DNA of 64,000 nucleotides from CAVPXC01 sp963709505 (GTDB lineage: Bacteria; Chloroflexota; Anaerolineae; JAAEKA01): assembly GCA_963709505.1 (NCBI GenBank), contig CAVPXC010000033.1:84373-148372 (forward strand), given 5' to 3'. The notes under the pieces are model-generated. The model was not told the DNA's origin and did no database searches. It saw only the letters and a list, made by a program, of their open reading frames with translations. Below are positions 53,991 through 63,258 of this stretch, one piece after another. The first letter of the stretch is position 1. Each line of letters starts with the position of its first letter. The position numbers were made by a program, and so were the translations under genes.

Positions 53991-56853
53991 TTGATGAGAA
54001 AACCAGTTTTGTTCCTGGCGCTTGCCGCCATCGTGCTGGCTGCCTGTTCAGCGCCTCCGGCCATACCGCCGCAACCTACGCCGGCCGGTACTCTCGTTGC
54101 TCCTGCCCCTATGGCGGCAACGGAAGCAGTTCTGCCGGGCGAAGACGCCGTGGATCTGGGCGTGACTCTGCCTCTGACCCAGCCGCTGCCCTCGCTGGTA
54201 GTTCTGGACGCCGGTGTTATCACCACGACCCAGACCGTGGAAGGCGCGGATGAACCGACCATCGTGGAGCTGCCCGTGCAAGGAGCCTTCACTATCCCCG
54301 TTTGGCTGGCCAACGGCAACCACAAGCACCCGCTGGCGGTGATCTTGCCCGAACGCGGCCCGCGTCTGCGAGGCCAACGAGGCCGAGGAATGGCCCTGTC
54401 CGGCTAGTTTGCAGCGCAACGATTACGCGGACTTGCGCTACCTGGCGCAGGGGTTGGCGCTGCGCGGCTACTTTCCGCTGATCGTCAACCTCAACGGCGC
54501 CTACACGCCTGCGCTCGACCCGGCTCAGCAGACCGAGCGCGCCCTGTTGATCGTCAACCGCCTGCTTACCTGGATGGCCGACGACATGCGCCAGCCTTGG
54601 GCGGCGAAGTACGGCGGCGAGCTGAGCCAGAGCACCGACTACGCCCGCATGGTGCTGGTCGGCCATGGCCGTAGCGCCGAGATTGCGTTGGCGATGGCCG
54701 ATGCGCGGGCCGGCCAGGTCGACGCGACGCCCGGTATGGAGCCACCGGTGGGACTGCTGCTGGTGGCGCCGGCGTTGCCGGCAGCGCGCTGCCCGACCTG
54801 CCTATGAGTGCGGTGCTTCCGGCTGCAGTGTCGATGCAGCGAGTGCTGATCTGATCGAGACGACACGCGGCGATCCTGAGCGCAGCAGCTTGCTGGCCAG
54901 CGTGGCGCTGCCTGGGGCCACGGCTCGCGGTTTCAACGCCTTGCTGCCCACCGAGTCAGATGCCTGCGATGCCGCCGCTCTACTCGCCCCGTCGCAGCAG
55001 CAGGACTGGCTCGCGGCCTACACGCCCGACTTCGCCGATACGGCCACCGGCTACGCGCCGCCTTACCCGGCCGCCGGGCTCGACGTGCTGGCGCCAGTGC
55101 CTGACGTGATCTACCGCCTACCCGTGGAAGCCAGCGTGACCGACCCAGGCCGGCCCGTGCCACCCGGGCCAGATCGCCCTCTTCAACCTGGGCGAGATCG
55201 TGGTGGAGCAGCCTGTGCCGCCGCCGGCCGACCGTATGCCGCTGCACGTCGAGGGCGTCTCATCCTGCCCGAGGGCGAAGGGCCGCATCCACTGGTGCTG
55301 CTGCTGCATCTCCGCGGCAGCAAGTGCTTCGGCAGCGACGTATTCGATGCGGTCTGGCCCTGCGGTCCGGCCGCCATTCCGCGCTACGAGATGGGCTACG
55401 ACTACCTCCTGAAGGCGTTGGCGGCGCGCGGCTATGCAGTGGTGGCGCCCAATCTGGTCGGTGCGTTCACCGAGGCGCCGTCGTGGGCGCCGCCGGACGA
55501 CAGCACAGCAGCGGCGTCCATGGACTACTACCGGGTGGAGCCGCTGGTAGACCGCCTGCTAGCCGAGTTGGCTGCGGCCAACCAGGGCCAGTCGTTGGCC
55601 TTTGGTCAGGACTTGACCGGCAAGCTGGACATGAGCCACATGGCAATCATCGGCCACTCGCGGCGGCGAATGGGCCAACATGCTGGCGTTACGGCGGGCC
55701 GGCAGCGCTACACCGGAGGAGATCGCGGCCGGCCGCGGGCCGGTCAGCGGGCTGTTCCTGTTCTACCCCGGCCCACGGCGACTTCGTGGACCCGCGACCC
55801 GGACGCCCTCCGCACAGCCGACCTGCCCATCGCCGTCGTGCCCGCCTACTGCGACGCCGACCTGAAGGAGTATCCGTTGCTGGGCCAAGCCTACCTGGAG
55901 CAAGCTCTGCCGGACTTCGAGCGTAACACGCCGGCTTGGGTGACGGCGCTCAAGACCGGCGAGCACTACGGCTTCGTGACCATCATCCGCGGCGCGGAGC
56001 ACAACCTTCAGCGCGACCTCCTGCAAGGACTCGGAGGCGCTGCTGGACGAGCAGGCGGGCGCGCCTTTCTGGCCCAGATGGCGCCGGAGTTCCTGGACGT
56101 CGCCCTAGACCGCCTGCCGGCCGCGGCCATCCCCGGCTTCGACCCGGCCGCGCCGCTGCCCAACACGCTCTACGGCGCACCTATCGAGATCACGGCGCTG
56201 GACCCGACGCGGCGGCTGCTGGTGCTGCTGCCGGCCGGCGAGACCGACCTGGCCAGCAACCTGCTGGGCGGCGCAATCACGGCCAGCGGCAGCACGGTCG
56301 TCTCCTTCTGTGAGGGCACGGGGGAGCAGATGTGCATCGTGAACGAGACGGTGGAGCCGCGCCCGGAGGCGCAAGCGGAGGACTGGGTCGATGCCCAGCC
56401 CAAGTTCTCCGGCTACCCGCCGCAGATGCGCGTGCAGTGGGACGCAGCGGATGCGCGGCTGAGCTTGGAAATGTCCCGCCGGCCAGGCCGACCTGAGCGG
56501 CTACGCTACGCTGCACGTGCGCGTACTGGTAGACATGTTAACACGTAACGCTGAGGTAGACAGCCGAGTCGTTCAGACGTGGCGTTGGTGGATGACAGCC
56601 GGCAACGAGGGCGAGCGTGACACTGCCGTCCAGCGAGCCGGCGCTGATCCGCGACCAGGGCGAGCGGGATAGTCTGTGGAACTGGGGCTTGTGTACCCCC
56701 TACGGGCGCGCTCAGTGCGCATCCCGCTCGGCAACGACGCGTTCGAGGGCGTGGACCTGGCCGGTATCCGCTCCGTGGACTTGATCTTTGACCAGAACTC
56801 CGCAAGGCTCGCTGCTGCTGTCCAACGTCGAATTCGTGCCACCGGCGAAGTAG
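53991..56853 (+). CDS. Very large alpha/beta-hydrolase-like lipoprotein (many frameshifts)
   Basis: Lipobox VLAACSAPP starts a Pro-rich linker. A first hydrolase-like unit follows (HPLAVILPERG, YFPLIVNLNGAYTP, MVLVGHGRSAEIALAM with GxSxG-like GHGRS). Then, in other frames, a second unit: LILPEGEGPHPLVLLLHLRG, GYAVVAPNLVGAF, IIGHSGGEWANML (GxSxG), YPAHGDFVDP, ADLPIAVVPAYCDADLKEYPLLG. The C-terminal domain ends ARSVRIPLGNDAFEGVDLAGIRSVDLIFDQ...FVPPAK at 56853. At least eight single-base shifts lie between 54365 and 56780. Total about 950 residues. The two hydrolase-like units suggest duplication. Substrate unknown. Confidence 0.7.
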
Positions 56854-56884
56854 GCCGCGAGAACACTACTTCGAGGAGATAATC

Positions 56885-56974
56885 ATGGCAGCTAGCAAAG
56901 GCAAAGACACATACGGCGCACTGCTTTGCCGCATCGCCGGAACCGAGCGCGCGGAGGTATGGATATGGGACTAG
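56885..56974 (+). CDS. Possible 29-residue peptide
   Basis: GAGGAG lies 6 nt before ATG; the sequence MAASKGKDTYGALLCRIAG ends at a TAG before the GIY-YIG element. It may be a truncated gene start rather than a functional peptide. No family recognised. Confidence 0.3.
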   Translation: MAASKGKDTYGALLCRIAGTERAEVWIWD

Positions 56975-57021
56975 TCGCAGCAAGCATCGTGCTTCAAGAA
57001 GCACCCGGAATGACCTGCGTT

Positions 57022-57559
57022 GGTCGAGTAGGGTCTGGCGGCGCTTAACTCGATATCAGCACAGGCACTCGCGACTCTGAGTAACCGAGTGTCGCCGCCG
57101 AACCCGTATCGAGACCGCTTTCACAGAAGTGAGGTTATACGCCGTGCCTTGGATGGTCATCCTTCGATGCTCCGACAACTCCTACTACGTTGGCTCGACA
57201 AGATCGATCTCGAATGCCGCGTTCAAGATCACAACGAAGGGATTGGTGCCCGATACACGGCGCAACGCCGACCGGTGGAGCTTGTCTACGTTGCTGAGTT
57301 CGCTGACATTCAGCAGGCTTATGCAGCGGAAAAGCAGGTCCAGGGATGGGGCCGGGCAAAGCGGGAAGCCCTAATCCATGGCGACTTTGCGGCGCTGCCG
57401 AGGTTGGCGAAAAAGGATTTTGGCAGGGATCTCGAAAAGCGGAAGGCAAGCAATGAATAGCCTGGGTCTCGATACGGGTCTGGCGGCGACTCGCGGTTGA
57501 TGCGAGTTTGCGGTATTCATTTAGAACTGCGGTAAGACGCCGCCAGACCCTACTCGACC
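57022..57559 (+). mobile_element. 538-bp element: inverted 95-bp palindromic units flanking a GIY-YIG gene
   Basis: The outermost 22 bp (57022-57043, 57538-57559) are perfect inverted copies. The inner arms at 57093-57116 and 57465-57488 are inverted copies of a related sequence. Each side is therefore one 95-bp hairpin unit, with the GIY-YIG gene filling the 348 bp between them. The left flank is a short peptide or gene fragment, and the right flank is a 5'-truncated GAP-family fragment. Confidence 0.85.
57144..57460 (+). CDS. GIY-YIG nuclease of the UPF0213-like small type (frameshifted)
   Basis: GTG start, then PWMVILRCSDNSYYVGSTR, containing the VIL...YVG form of the GIY...YIG motif and the catalytic Arg region. 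After a one-base change near 57203 it reads DLECRVQDHNEGIGARYTAQRRPVELVYVAEFADIQQAYAAEKQVQGWGRAKREALI, with the conserved E of AAE and the KGW-like VQGW. About 105 residues. GIY-YIG enzymes cut DNA using one metal ion. It is enclosed exactly by the two palindromic units. Confidence 0.85.
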
Positions 57560-57572
57560 CACGACTTACGAA

Positions 57573-57773
57573 ATGCCACGCCAAGTGCTGGCTGCGCAAT
57601 CGCTTGTCCTGATTCCGATTGTGGTGTATGCTATAGCGCCAACCCGGTCGACCAAGACGTTTGAGACGGCTCGCCTATGGTTGGAAGAGCACAATCGCCT
57701 GATCATGATCGCAGTTTCGTTGATTTTTGGTCTGTTCTTTCTATTCAAGGGTATCACCGGCCTGACCGGATGA
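57573..57773 (+). pseudogene. C-terminal fragment of a GAP/SfLAP-family membrane protein
   Basis: The 66-residue frame has a helix (AAQSLVLIPIVVYAIAP), a loop with TARLWLEEHNRLIM and a final helix (IAVSLIFGLFFLFKGI), matching the end of GAP (LysE-like exporter) proteins. The first 150 or so residues are missing; the frame opens right beside the element boundary at 57559. Confidence 0.55.
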
Positions 57774-57810
57774 CATCCGCAAATTCACATTCAGAAGGAG
57801 TACAAACATC

Positions 57811-58317
57811 ATGGGACCCGTAGAGTATCTGGTTGTCGAGTTCCCCGGCAACAAGTTCAAGGGTGAGATCGTGCCGGCGCTCGAAGAGCTGACCGACAAC
57901 GGCACGATCCGGATCATCGACCTGGTCTTCGTTCGCAAGGATGAAGACGGAAGTGGGAGCGGATCGAGCTGAGCGAACATGCCCCATCGAAGATGCCGCC
58001 CCGTTCGACGACCTGGACGGCGAGTTCGGCAGCCTGCTGAACGAGGAAGACATCCTGATGATGGCTGATTGATACAGCCCAACAGCTCAGCCGCCGTTCT
58101 GGTCTTCGAGAACGTCTGGGCCACCCGGCTGCGCGACGCCATCGTCGGCGCAGGTGGGCGTCTGGTCGACAACGCCCGCATCCCCGCGGCTGTGGTCGAT
58201 GCAGCCGTTGAAGCCATGTACGGTGCGGTGAATGACCGGTCAGGATCATCTGAAGGAGGATATATCCTATGGGACTACGAAGAGGCGGCGGAAATCGTGA
58301 CGACAACCCTGGGGTAA
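57811..58317 (+). CDS. DUF6325 protein (several frameshifts)
   Basis: The start follows AGAAGGAG: MGPVEYLVVEFPGNKFKGEIVPALEELTDNGTIRIIDLVFVRKDEDG. Other frames continue EDAAPFDDLDGEFGSLLNEEDILMMA and IQPNSSAAVLVFENVWATRLRDAIVGAGGRLVDNARIPAAVVDAA. Those blocks follow the DUF6325 order. Frame changes near 57955, 57990 and 58067. The true stop is probably near 58230-58317. Proteins of this family are stress-related and usually lie beside SHOCT proteins, as here. Confidence 0.75.
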
Positions 58318-58337
58318 TGGGCAAGAAAGACGAGTAA
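58269..58337 (+). CDS. Possible 22-residue Gly/Arg-rich peptide
   Basis: GAAGGAGG lies 8 nt before ATG; product MGLRRGGGNRDDNPGVMGKKDE. It may be the true start of the LURP-one gene separated by a frameshift, or a small SHOCT-type leader. Confidence 0.35.
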   Translation: MGLRRGGGNRDDNPGVMGKKDE

Positions 58338-58392
58338 GTCAGCTGGGCCGCTAGGCGGCAAGGCCGAAGACCGTGGCCCGGATCGCTACAAG

Positions 58393-58863
58393 ATGCGCGA
58401 GAAGATCTTCGACATCGGCGATGACTACTGGGTCGAGACGCAGCGCGGCCGCCGCGCCTACAAAGTGGACGGCAAGGCGCTGCACCTACGCAAGACCCTG
58501 ATTCTGGAAAAGCCAGGAGGCGGGGCGGTCTACGAGGTCCAGTCCAATCCGATCGCCATCAAGGACAAGATGTCGGTGAGCAAGCCGCACGGGCGCGATG
58601 TGGCTACCATCAAGCACGCGCTGATCTCCCCCTTGCGCGATCGCATGACGGCCAACATGGCGGATGGCCCGGATATCGAAATCAAGGGCAATCTCCTCAA
58701 CCATGAATACAAGATGGAACGCCGCGGCAAGCGGATCTGCGAGGTGTCTAAGAGATGGATTGCCATCCGCGACACCTACACCATCGAGGTCGATGCCGGC
58801 GAAGACGATGCGCTGCTCATCGCCCTGGCTGTAGTCGTCGAGCAGATGTGCCAGGAGCAATGA
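58393..58863 (+). CDS. LURP-one-related (Tubby-like) protein
   Basis: The 156-residue protein has MREKIFDIGDDYWVETQRGRRAYKVDGKAL, MSVSKPHGRDVATIKHA, and DIEIKGNLLNHEYKMERRGKRICEVSKRWIAIRDTYTIEV, the strands of the LURP-one/Tubby C-terminal-like fold, ending in AVVVEQMCQEQ. These bind lipids or act as scramblase-like proteins in other organisms. It overlaps the FUSC gene by 4 bp. Confidence 0.85.
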   Translation: MREKIFDIGDDYWVETQRGRRAYKVDGKALHLRKTLILEKPGGGAVYEVQSNPIAIKDKMSVSKPHGRDVATIKHALISPLRDRMTANMADGPDIEIKGNLLNHEYKMERRGKRICEVSKRWIAIRDTYTIEVDAGEDDALLIALAVVVEQMCQEQ

Positions 58864-61121
58864 CCTGGTTTCGCCGGAGTGCGCTCGGCGAGTGGCTCGA
58901 CGCCGCCGATCCGGGCGCACTCCGGCTCCACCACGCCACGCGGACCGCGCTGGCCAGCCTGACGGCATGGGTGATCATCCATTTCGTTCTTCTCGGGCTG
59001 GCCAAGCGGCCGATGCCGTCCGTCGGCCTCTTTGCGGTCACGGTCTGCTTCATCGACGCGCTGGTCATCGTCGACGCCCGGCGAGCCGAGCGCAGGACAA
59101 CGCTGCTGCTCAGCCTGGCGATGTTCGGCCTGGCGCTGGTCCTGGCCAGCCTGCTGCACGCAACGGGCTGGCTGTATCCGGTCGCCTTGCTGGCGCTCAT
59201 CTTCGGCTCCTACGCGGCTCGACGGCGCGGGCTGCGCGCGGGCGAGCTGGTGCTGCTCCTGACCATGGGGCTGTACTTCGCCCAAGGCTCGCGCGTGACC
59301 TGGGCTAATCTTGCCTGGTTCTCGCTGGCGACCCTCATCGGTGTGGCCAGCCTCTGGCTGTGGCAGTTCGTCTTGCTGCCCTATGACCCGACGAAGTCGC
59401 TGCGTGCCAGCCTCCGGGCGTTCTATCGCCGTGCCGCCTCGCTGGCCGATGCCGTGGCGGTCGGGCTGGAGGATCCAGCCAAAGCGACGAGCGATAACGA
59501 TCTGAGCCGAAGCCTCAAGCAAGTCAAGCTCAGCCGCCGCGTCATCGAAAGCCAGTTTCCTGGCGTCCTGACGCCCGGCGGCTGGACAGAGGCAGAGATT
59601 GGCCAGATGAAGATGGCCCTCTATGCCACTGAACAAGGGCTGGCGCAGATGGTCGAAGGCGCGAGTAAACAGGAGCACCTGGACGACATTCCGGCTGAGA
59701 TCCGTGTCCCGCTCGTCCAAAGTATGCGTTCGATGCAAGAGGCACTGAGCACGGGCAGCGTGGAGAGCTTTCAGGCGCTCGCTGCGGATGGAGCCTCGCT
59801 GCAAACTCAGGTACGGGCCTATGCCCGTACCGTGGCCGGCGAAGATCGCAGCCAGCCGGATACGCCGCTCGCTCCTTGGGTCGGCACTGTGTTACGACTC
59901 ATTAGTGGAAGTCAAGCCGTAGCGCAATCGGCCGGCAAGGTGCGCAGGCTCGAGACGCACGGAGATAGCGCCCGCCAGCAGGCTGGGCAGCCGGCCAGCG
60001 CCGGGACACGAAGCGGCCAGCGGCCGCCACCGCCGACGGTGCGTGTGTTTGGCAATCTGGAGATGCATCCGACCACGGTGCTGGGCCTGCAAGCCGTCGT
60101 GGCGACCGGGTTGGCCATGGTGGTGGCACGGCTGCTGAACGTGGACCATTCCAATTGGGTCTTTTGGACCGCCTTTGTGGTCATCGCCGGGTCAACCGGC
60201 GAGTCCTTGCGCAAGATGATGTTGCGCGTGTTGGCTACGACCGGCGGCGCCACGATCGGCGTGGCGCTGGCGTTCTTGTCGCCTGACAGCACTGGCTTAG
60301 TCGTTGCGGTGGCAGCCGGGTGCATCTTCCTGGCGATGTATTTCTGGCCGATCTCCTATCCGCAGATGGTTTTCTGGATGAACATCGGCTTTGTCATGGT
60401 GTACACGCTCATGGGCGCCAGAGAGATGGACGTGCTCTTTGCACGTCCGGTGACCACGTTGCTGGGCGCGCTGGTTGCGGCGGCGGTGGTGGTGTTTGTC
60501 TTTCCGATCCACACCACGGATCGTTTCAAAGCCGCGGCGGCCCGCTTTCTCGCGGCGGTGGACGACACCATCGCTGCCTTCGTCGACGTCATGGGCACAG
60601 GCGGCGACACCGGGCGCCTTGATGCCGCGCTTGCGGCCGTCGCAGCTACCTACGCACAGATCGAGCAAACGCTACCGGGCGTTGCCTTTGAGAACAGTCC
60701 ATTGATGCAGGCGGAGAGTCCGGTTGCCCAGCAGGCAACGCGGATTGCTGCCCTGGAAAGCGAGGTGACCCGGCTGGCGGGCGCCGCAGCCGAACGCACG
60801 TCCTTGGCGGACGATACCAGGAATACCAACTTGATGCGCAGTATGCAGGCAAGGATCCATCGGGATATCCAGACGCTCATTCCGTTGTTGAGTGCCAAGC
60901 GACGCAACGATAGAAAAGCGGCAGCGGAGCAGAAAGAGCCCACGGCGGCGCCGTCAGCCCAGACTTCGGCGGTGACGCAGGAGCGACTGGCCGAACGGCT
61001 TCAAGCAGACGGTGAGCGAGGCCAGTTCCGAACCAGCGGGGCAGTAGCGCTGATGCGCATTCAGAGCATCATCGAACAGCTTGTTGCGGAGCTTGGCGCA
61101 CCCAATGCTCTGTTAAGTTAG
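58860..61121 (+). CDS. FUSC-family membrane transporter
   Basis: The start at 58860 (MTWFRRSALGEWLDA) overlaps the previous stop. Two blocks of membrane helices (residues 25-170 and 430-560) are separated by a cytoplasmic helical region. The second block holds LGLQAVVATGLAMVVARLL...WVFWTAFVVIAGSTGESLRKMMLRVLATTGGATIGV, the FUSC signature. A long C-terminal helical part follows (residues 580-750). These proteins export aromatic acids or related compounds. Intact, 753 residues. Confidence 0.85.
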   Translation: MTWFRRSALGEWLDAADPGALRLHHATRTALASLTAWVIIHFVLLGLAKRPMPSVGLFAVTVCFIDALVIVDARRAERRTTLLLSLAMFGLALVLASLLHATGWLYPVALLALIFGSYAARRRGLRAGELVLLLTMGLYFAQGSRVTWANLAWFSLATLIGVASLWLWQFVLLPYDPTKSLRASLRAFYRRAASLADAVAVGLEDPAKATSDNDLSRSLKQVKLSRRVIESQFPGVLTPGGWTEAEIGQMKMALYATEQGLAQMVEGASKQEHLDDIPAEIRVPLVQSMRSMQEALSTGSVESFQALAADGASLQTQVRAYARTVAGEDRSQPDTPLAPWVGTVLRLISGSQAVAQSAGKVRRLETHGDSARQQAGQPASAGTRSGQRPPPPTVRVFGNLEMHPTTVLGLQAVVATGLAMVVARLLNVDHSNWVFWTAFVVIAGSTGESLRKMMLRVLATTGGATIGVALAFLSPDSTGLVVAVAAGCIFLAMYFWPISYPQMVFWMNIGFVMVYTLMGAREMDVLFARPVTTLLGALVAAAVVVFVFPIHTTDRFKAAAARFLAAVDDTIAAFVDVMGTGGDTGRLDAALAAVAATYAQIEQTLPGVAFENSPLMQAESPVAQQATRIAALESEVTRLAGAAAERTSLADDTRNTNLMRSMQARIHRDIQTLIPLLSAKRRNDRKAAAEQKEPTAAPSAQTSAVTQERLAERLQADGERGQFRTSGAVALMRIQSIIEQLVAELGAPNALLS

Positions 61122-61130
61122 ATTTTATAC

Positions 61131-61157
61131 CGTGTCACTGGGGCTGCGCCAGTGACA
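61131..61157. repeat. GTGTCACTGG hairpin
   Basis: GTGTCACTGG-ggctgcg-CCAGTGACAC, downstream of the FUSC gene. Confidence 0.75.
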
Positions 61158-61238
61158 CTCACAACTTCTAACCTAACAGAGCACTAGTGGAAGATCGTTC
61201 GGTTGATGTCGAGTCGACCTATCCATACCATCTTTTCT

Positions 61239-61293
61239 AACTGCTCACCCGTCATTCCCGCTCCTCGGGAGCGGGAATGACGGGTGAGCAGTT
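61239..61293. repeat. Long perfect palindrome AACTGCTCACCC...
   Basis: Arms of about 26 bp (AACTGCTCACCCGTCATTCC and its complement) with a 2-3 nt loop, in the spacer before the SHOCT gene. It is a strong cruciform candidate. Confidence 0.85.
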
Positions 61294-61327
61294 ACCAATT
61301 CTTTTGTAAATTCAGGAGGTTAGATCC

Positions 61328-61718
61328 ATGAGACGAGGAGTAACGGTGGGTCGCAGAGGCCCCGGCCTGGTAGGCACCATGGCAAGGACGGCAGTCGTTG
61401 CTACCACGGCGACGGTGGCGGTCGGCGCCACCAAGTCGGTGATGAGCGGCGGCTCCAGCAAGCAAGCTGCGGCGCAGCAGGATGCCGCTCAAGACCAGCA
61501 GATGGCGGACCTGCAGGCCCAACAGGCGGAGTTGGCTGCCCAACAGGAAGCTCTGGCGCAGCAGCAAGCTGCCGTACCAGCAGGCTCCCGCAGGGCCAGA
61601 TCCGGGCAGCCTGGACTACCAAGCGAACGAGATTCGGAAGCTCCAGGTGATGAAAGACCAGGGCTTGATCGACGACGCGGAGTTCGCTGCCAAGAAGGCG
61701 CAGATTCTCGGCATCTAA
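61328..61718 (+). CDS. SHOCT-domain protein (frameshifted)
   Basis: GGAGG precedes MRRGVTVGRRGPGLVGTMARTAVVATTATVAVG, a glycine/alanine-rich start with one hydrophobic segment. A Gln-rich coiled coil (DQQMADLQAQQAELAAQQEAL) and, in another frame, EIRKLQVMKDQGLIDDAEFAAKKAQILGI (SHOCT motif) follow. One extra base near 61577. Such proteins are common in Chloroflexota and Actinomycetota; role unknown. Confidence 0.75.
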
Positions 61719-61777
61719 CGGCAAACCCGGCGGAGGCGGAGTTTGCTGTGAGGGAAAAACAGACTCCGCGGCAAGTA

Positions 61778-61817
61778 CGGATCATCGGATGGGCACGCAG
61801 CCATCCGATGATCCGTT
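61778..61817. repeat. ACGGATCATCGGATG hairpin
   Basis: 15-bp arms around a 10-nt loop between the SHOCT gene and the coiled-coil gene; possible transcription attenuator. Confidence 0.7.
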
Positions 61818-61834
61818 ATTCCAGGAGACCAACC

Positions 61835-62196
61835 ATGGATCAAACAACTCAATCGTCGACCGGAACGGCGTTTGTTCCTCCCGCTACCATGGAGGAAGCG
61901 AAAGCGCGGCTGGAGGAGGTCAAGTTCAAGAAGAAGGACTTGTCCCTTCAGAAAAAGGATGTCATGGAGCAGCAGCGCCAGCGCCGCGCCGAGTATACCG
62001 AGAATGAGCGCAACCGAGCCACCTGGGGCAAGGGCGTCGGCGGGCCATCAGCAAGGATTTCGGCAAGACCGCCCGGAAGGGGGCAAACGTCGTCGATTCC
62101 CACGGTCGCAAGTCTTTGGCCGAAGACCTGGAGCCGCTAGAACAACAGCGACAGCAGATCGAGGCTGAGAAGCAGCGCATCTTGGAAGGCGATTAG
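61835..62196 (+). CDS. Small coiled-coil protein (frameshifted)
   Basis: MDQTTQSSTGTAFVPPATMEEAKARLEEVKFKKKDLSLQKKDVMEQQRQRRAEY is followed in another frame by AISKDFGKTARKGANVVDSHGRKSLAEDLEPLEQQRQQIEAEKQRILEGD, ending at a TAG at 62194. Mostly charged helices. One-base change near 62043. No family recognised; likely partner of the SHOCT protein. Confidence 0.6.
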
Positions 62197-62251
62197 GCCT
62201 TGAATAGAGATTCGCCCAGAGTGCTGGCGCTCAACCGCCGGCCCCTTGGAA

Positions 62252-62572
62252 TTAGCTGCGGACGCCCACCGGGACATCAGCGCCCTGCCACTCCTCGGTC
62301 CAGTTCTGATTCCTGCCGTCGCAGAACAGCTGCTGTTGGTGGATACCAGGCGGGATGGCCGGCAAAGCGGCCGCGTAGAGTTGGTCGGCGACGGCCATCC
62401 ACTGCGGATGCCGTACCAGCGGCCCGTAGATCCAGGCGCGGCCGATCTCGGAGTCGGCTTCGATCCCCAGGACGCCGACGATTTCTCGATCCTGGATCGC
62501 AGTGAGTGATGCTGGTTTGCGGTGTGTCCAAGCTGTTCGCAATCCATCAACCAACCGCTGACGCCGCGCCAT
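62252..62572 (-). CDS. GNAT-like acetyltransferase fragment
   Basis: The stretch IVGVLGIEADSEIGRAWIYGPLVRHPQWMAVADQLYAAALPAIPPG resembles the N-terminal half of GNAT enzymes, but the acetyl-CoA motif is absent and the frame ends at a stop. Probably a broken or frameshifted gene following the histidine phosphatase. Confidence 0.4.
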   Translation of the reverse strand: MARRQRLVDGLRTAWTHRKPASLTAIQDREIVGVLGIEADSEIGRAWIYGPLVRHPQWMAVADQLYAAALPAIPPGIHQQQLFCDGRNQNWTEEWQGADVPVGVRS

Positions 62573-63022
62573 ACCTTGCTCGGATGATGCGCGCTTTGAC
62601 TGATTGCGCGATGGTTTGGATGATAAACAACTTGTCGAATTCATTCTCGTCGATCGGCGCGATGGCAGCAGCATGTAGGGCGGCAGCAATCATGGGGATC
62701 GTGTTGGAGTGACTTACCACCAATACAGTCGCTCGGCTCGGCGCCAATCGGATGTGTGCAATTAAGTCTTGCACGTATGCTTGCGGATTGGATGGGTCCA
62801 CAACTAACTGCGTCGGCGTAATCGCCAGGCGATCTGCCAGGGGCTGGGCCGTCTGCACAGACCGCACATATTGGGTCGTGAAGATCGCTTTGATGCCAGC
62901 GTTGCCTACCGCGCTCACCAAATCGCGAGCACGCTGTTCACCCGCCGGCGAGAGCGGTGGATTGTCCGGCGGTGAAGAGATCTTTCGGCGTGACGCAACA
63001 ACAAGATCGTTCTAGCAGGCAT
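62547..63022 (-). CDS. Histidine phosphatase family protein (frameshifted)
   Basis: The start at 63022 gives MPARTILLLRHAER, the RHG-type catalytic His. A frame change near 62975 leads to AGEQRARDLVSAVGNAGIKAIFTTQYVRSVQTAQPLA and VLVVSHSNTIPMIAAAL (second catalytic His). About 155 residues in total, a compact phosphatase. Substrate unknown. Confidence 0.75.
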
Positions 63023-63258
63023 GTTGACTGGGATTGGACTTTGGTTCATTGGGGCTACACCTCCGTAATCAATTCTTAGGTTCTCTTCTCATGAATATAG
63101 CATATCCAATGGCTCTATTCACGCGGCGCACGCCTGAAAAGCCTGTTCGAGTCTTCTCGCTGCCAAGAGATCGGAGACCAGTTTGTGAACTTCGTGAGGT
63201 TTGGGTGGGGTCATGGTCGCTGGTGTGAGGCAGAGGTTAACGGTCGTTTTGATGCAGT

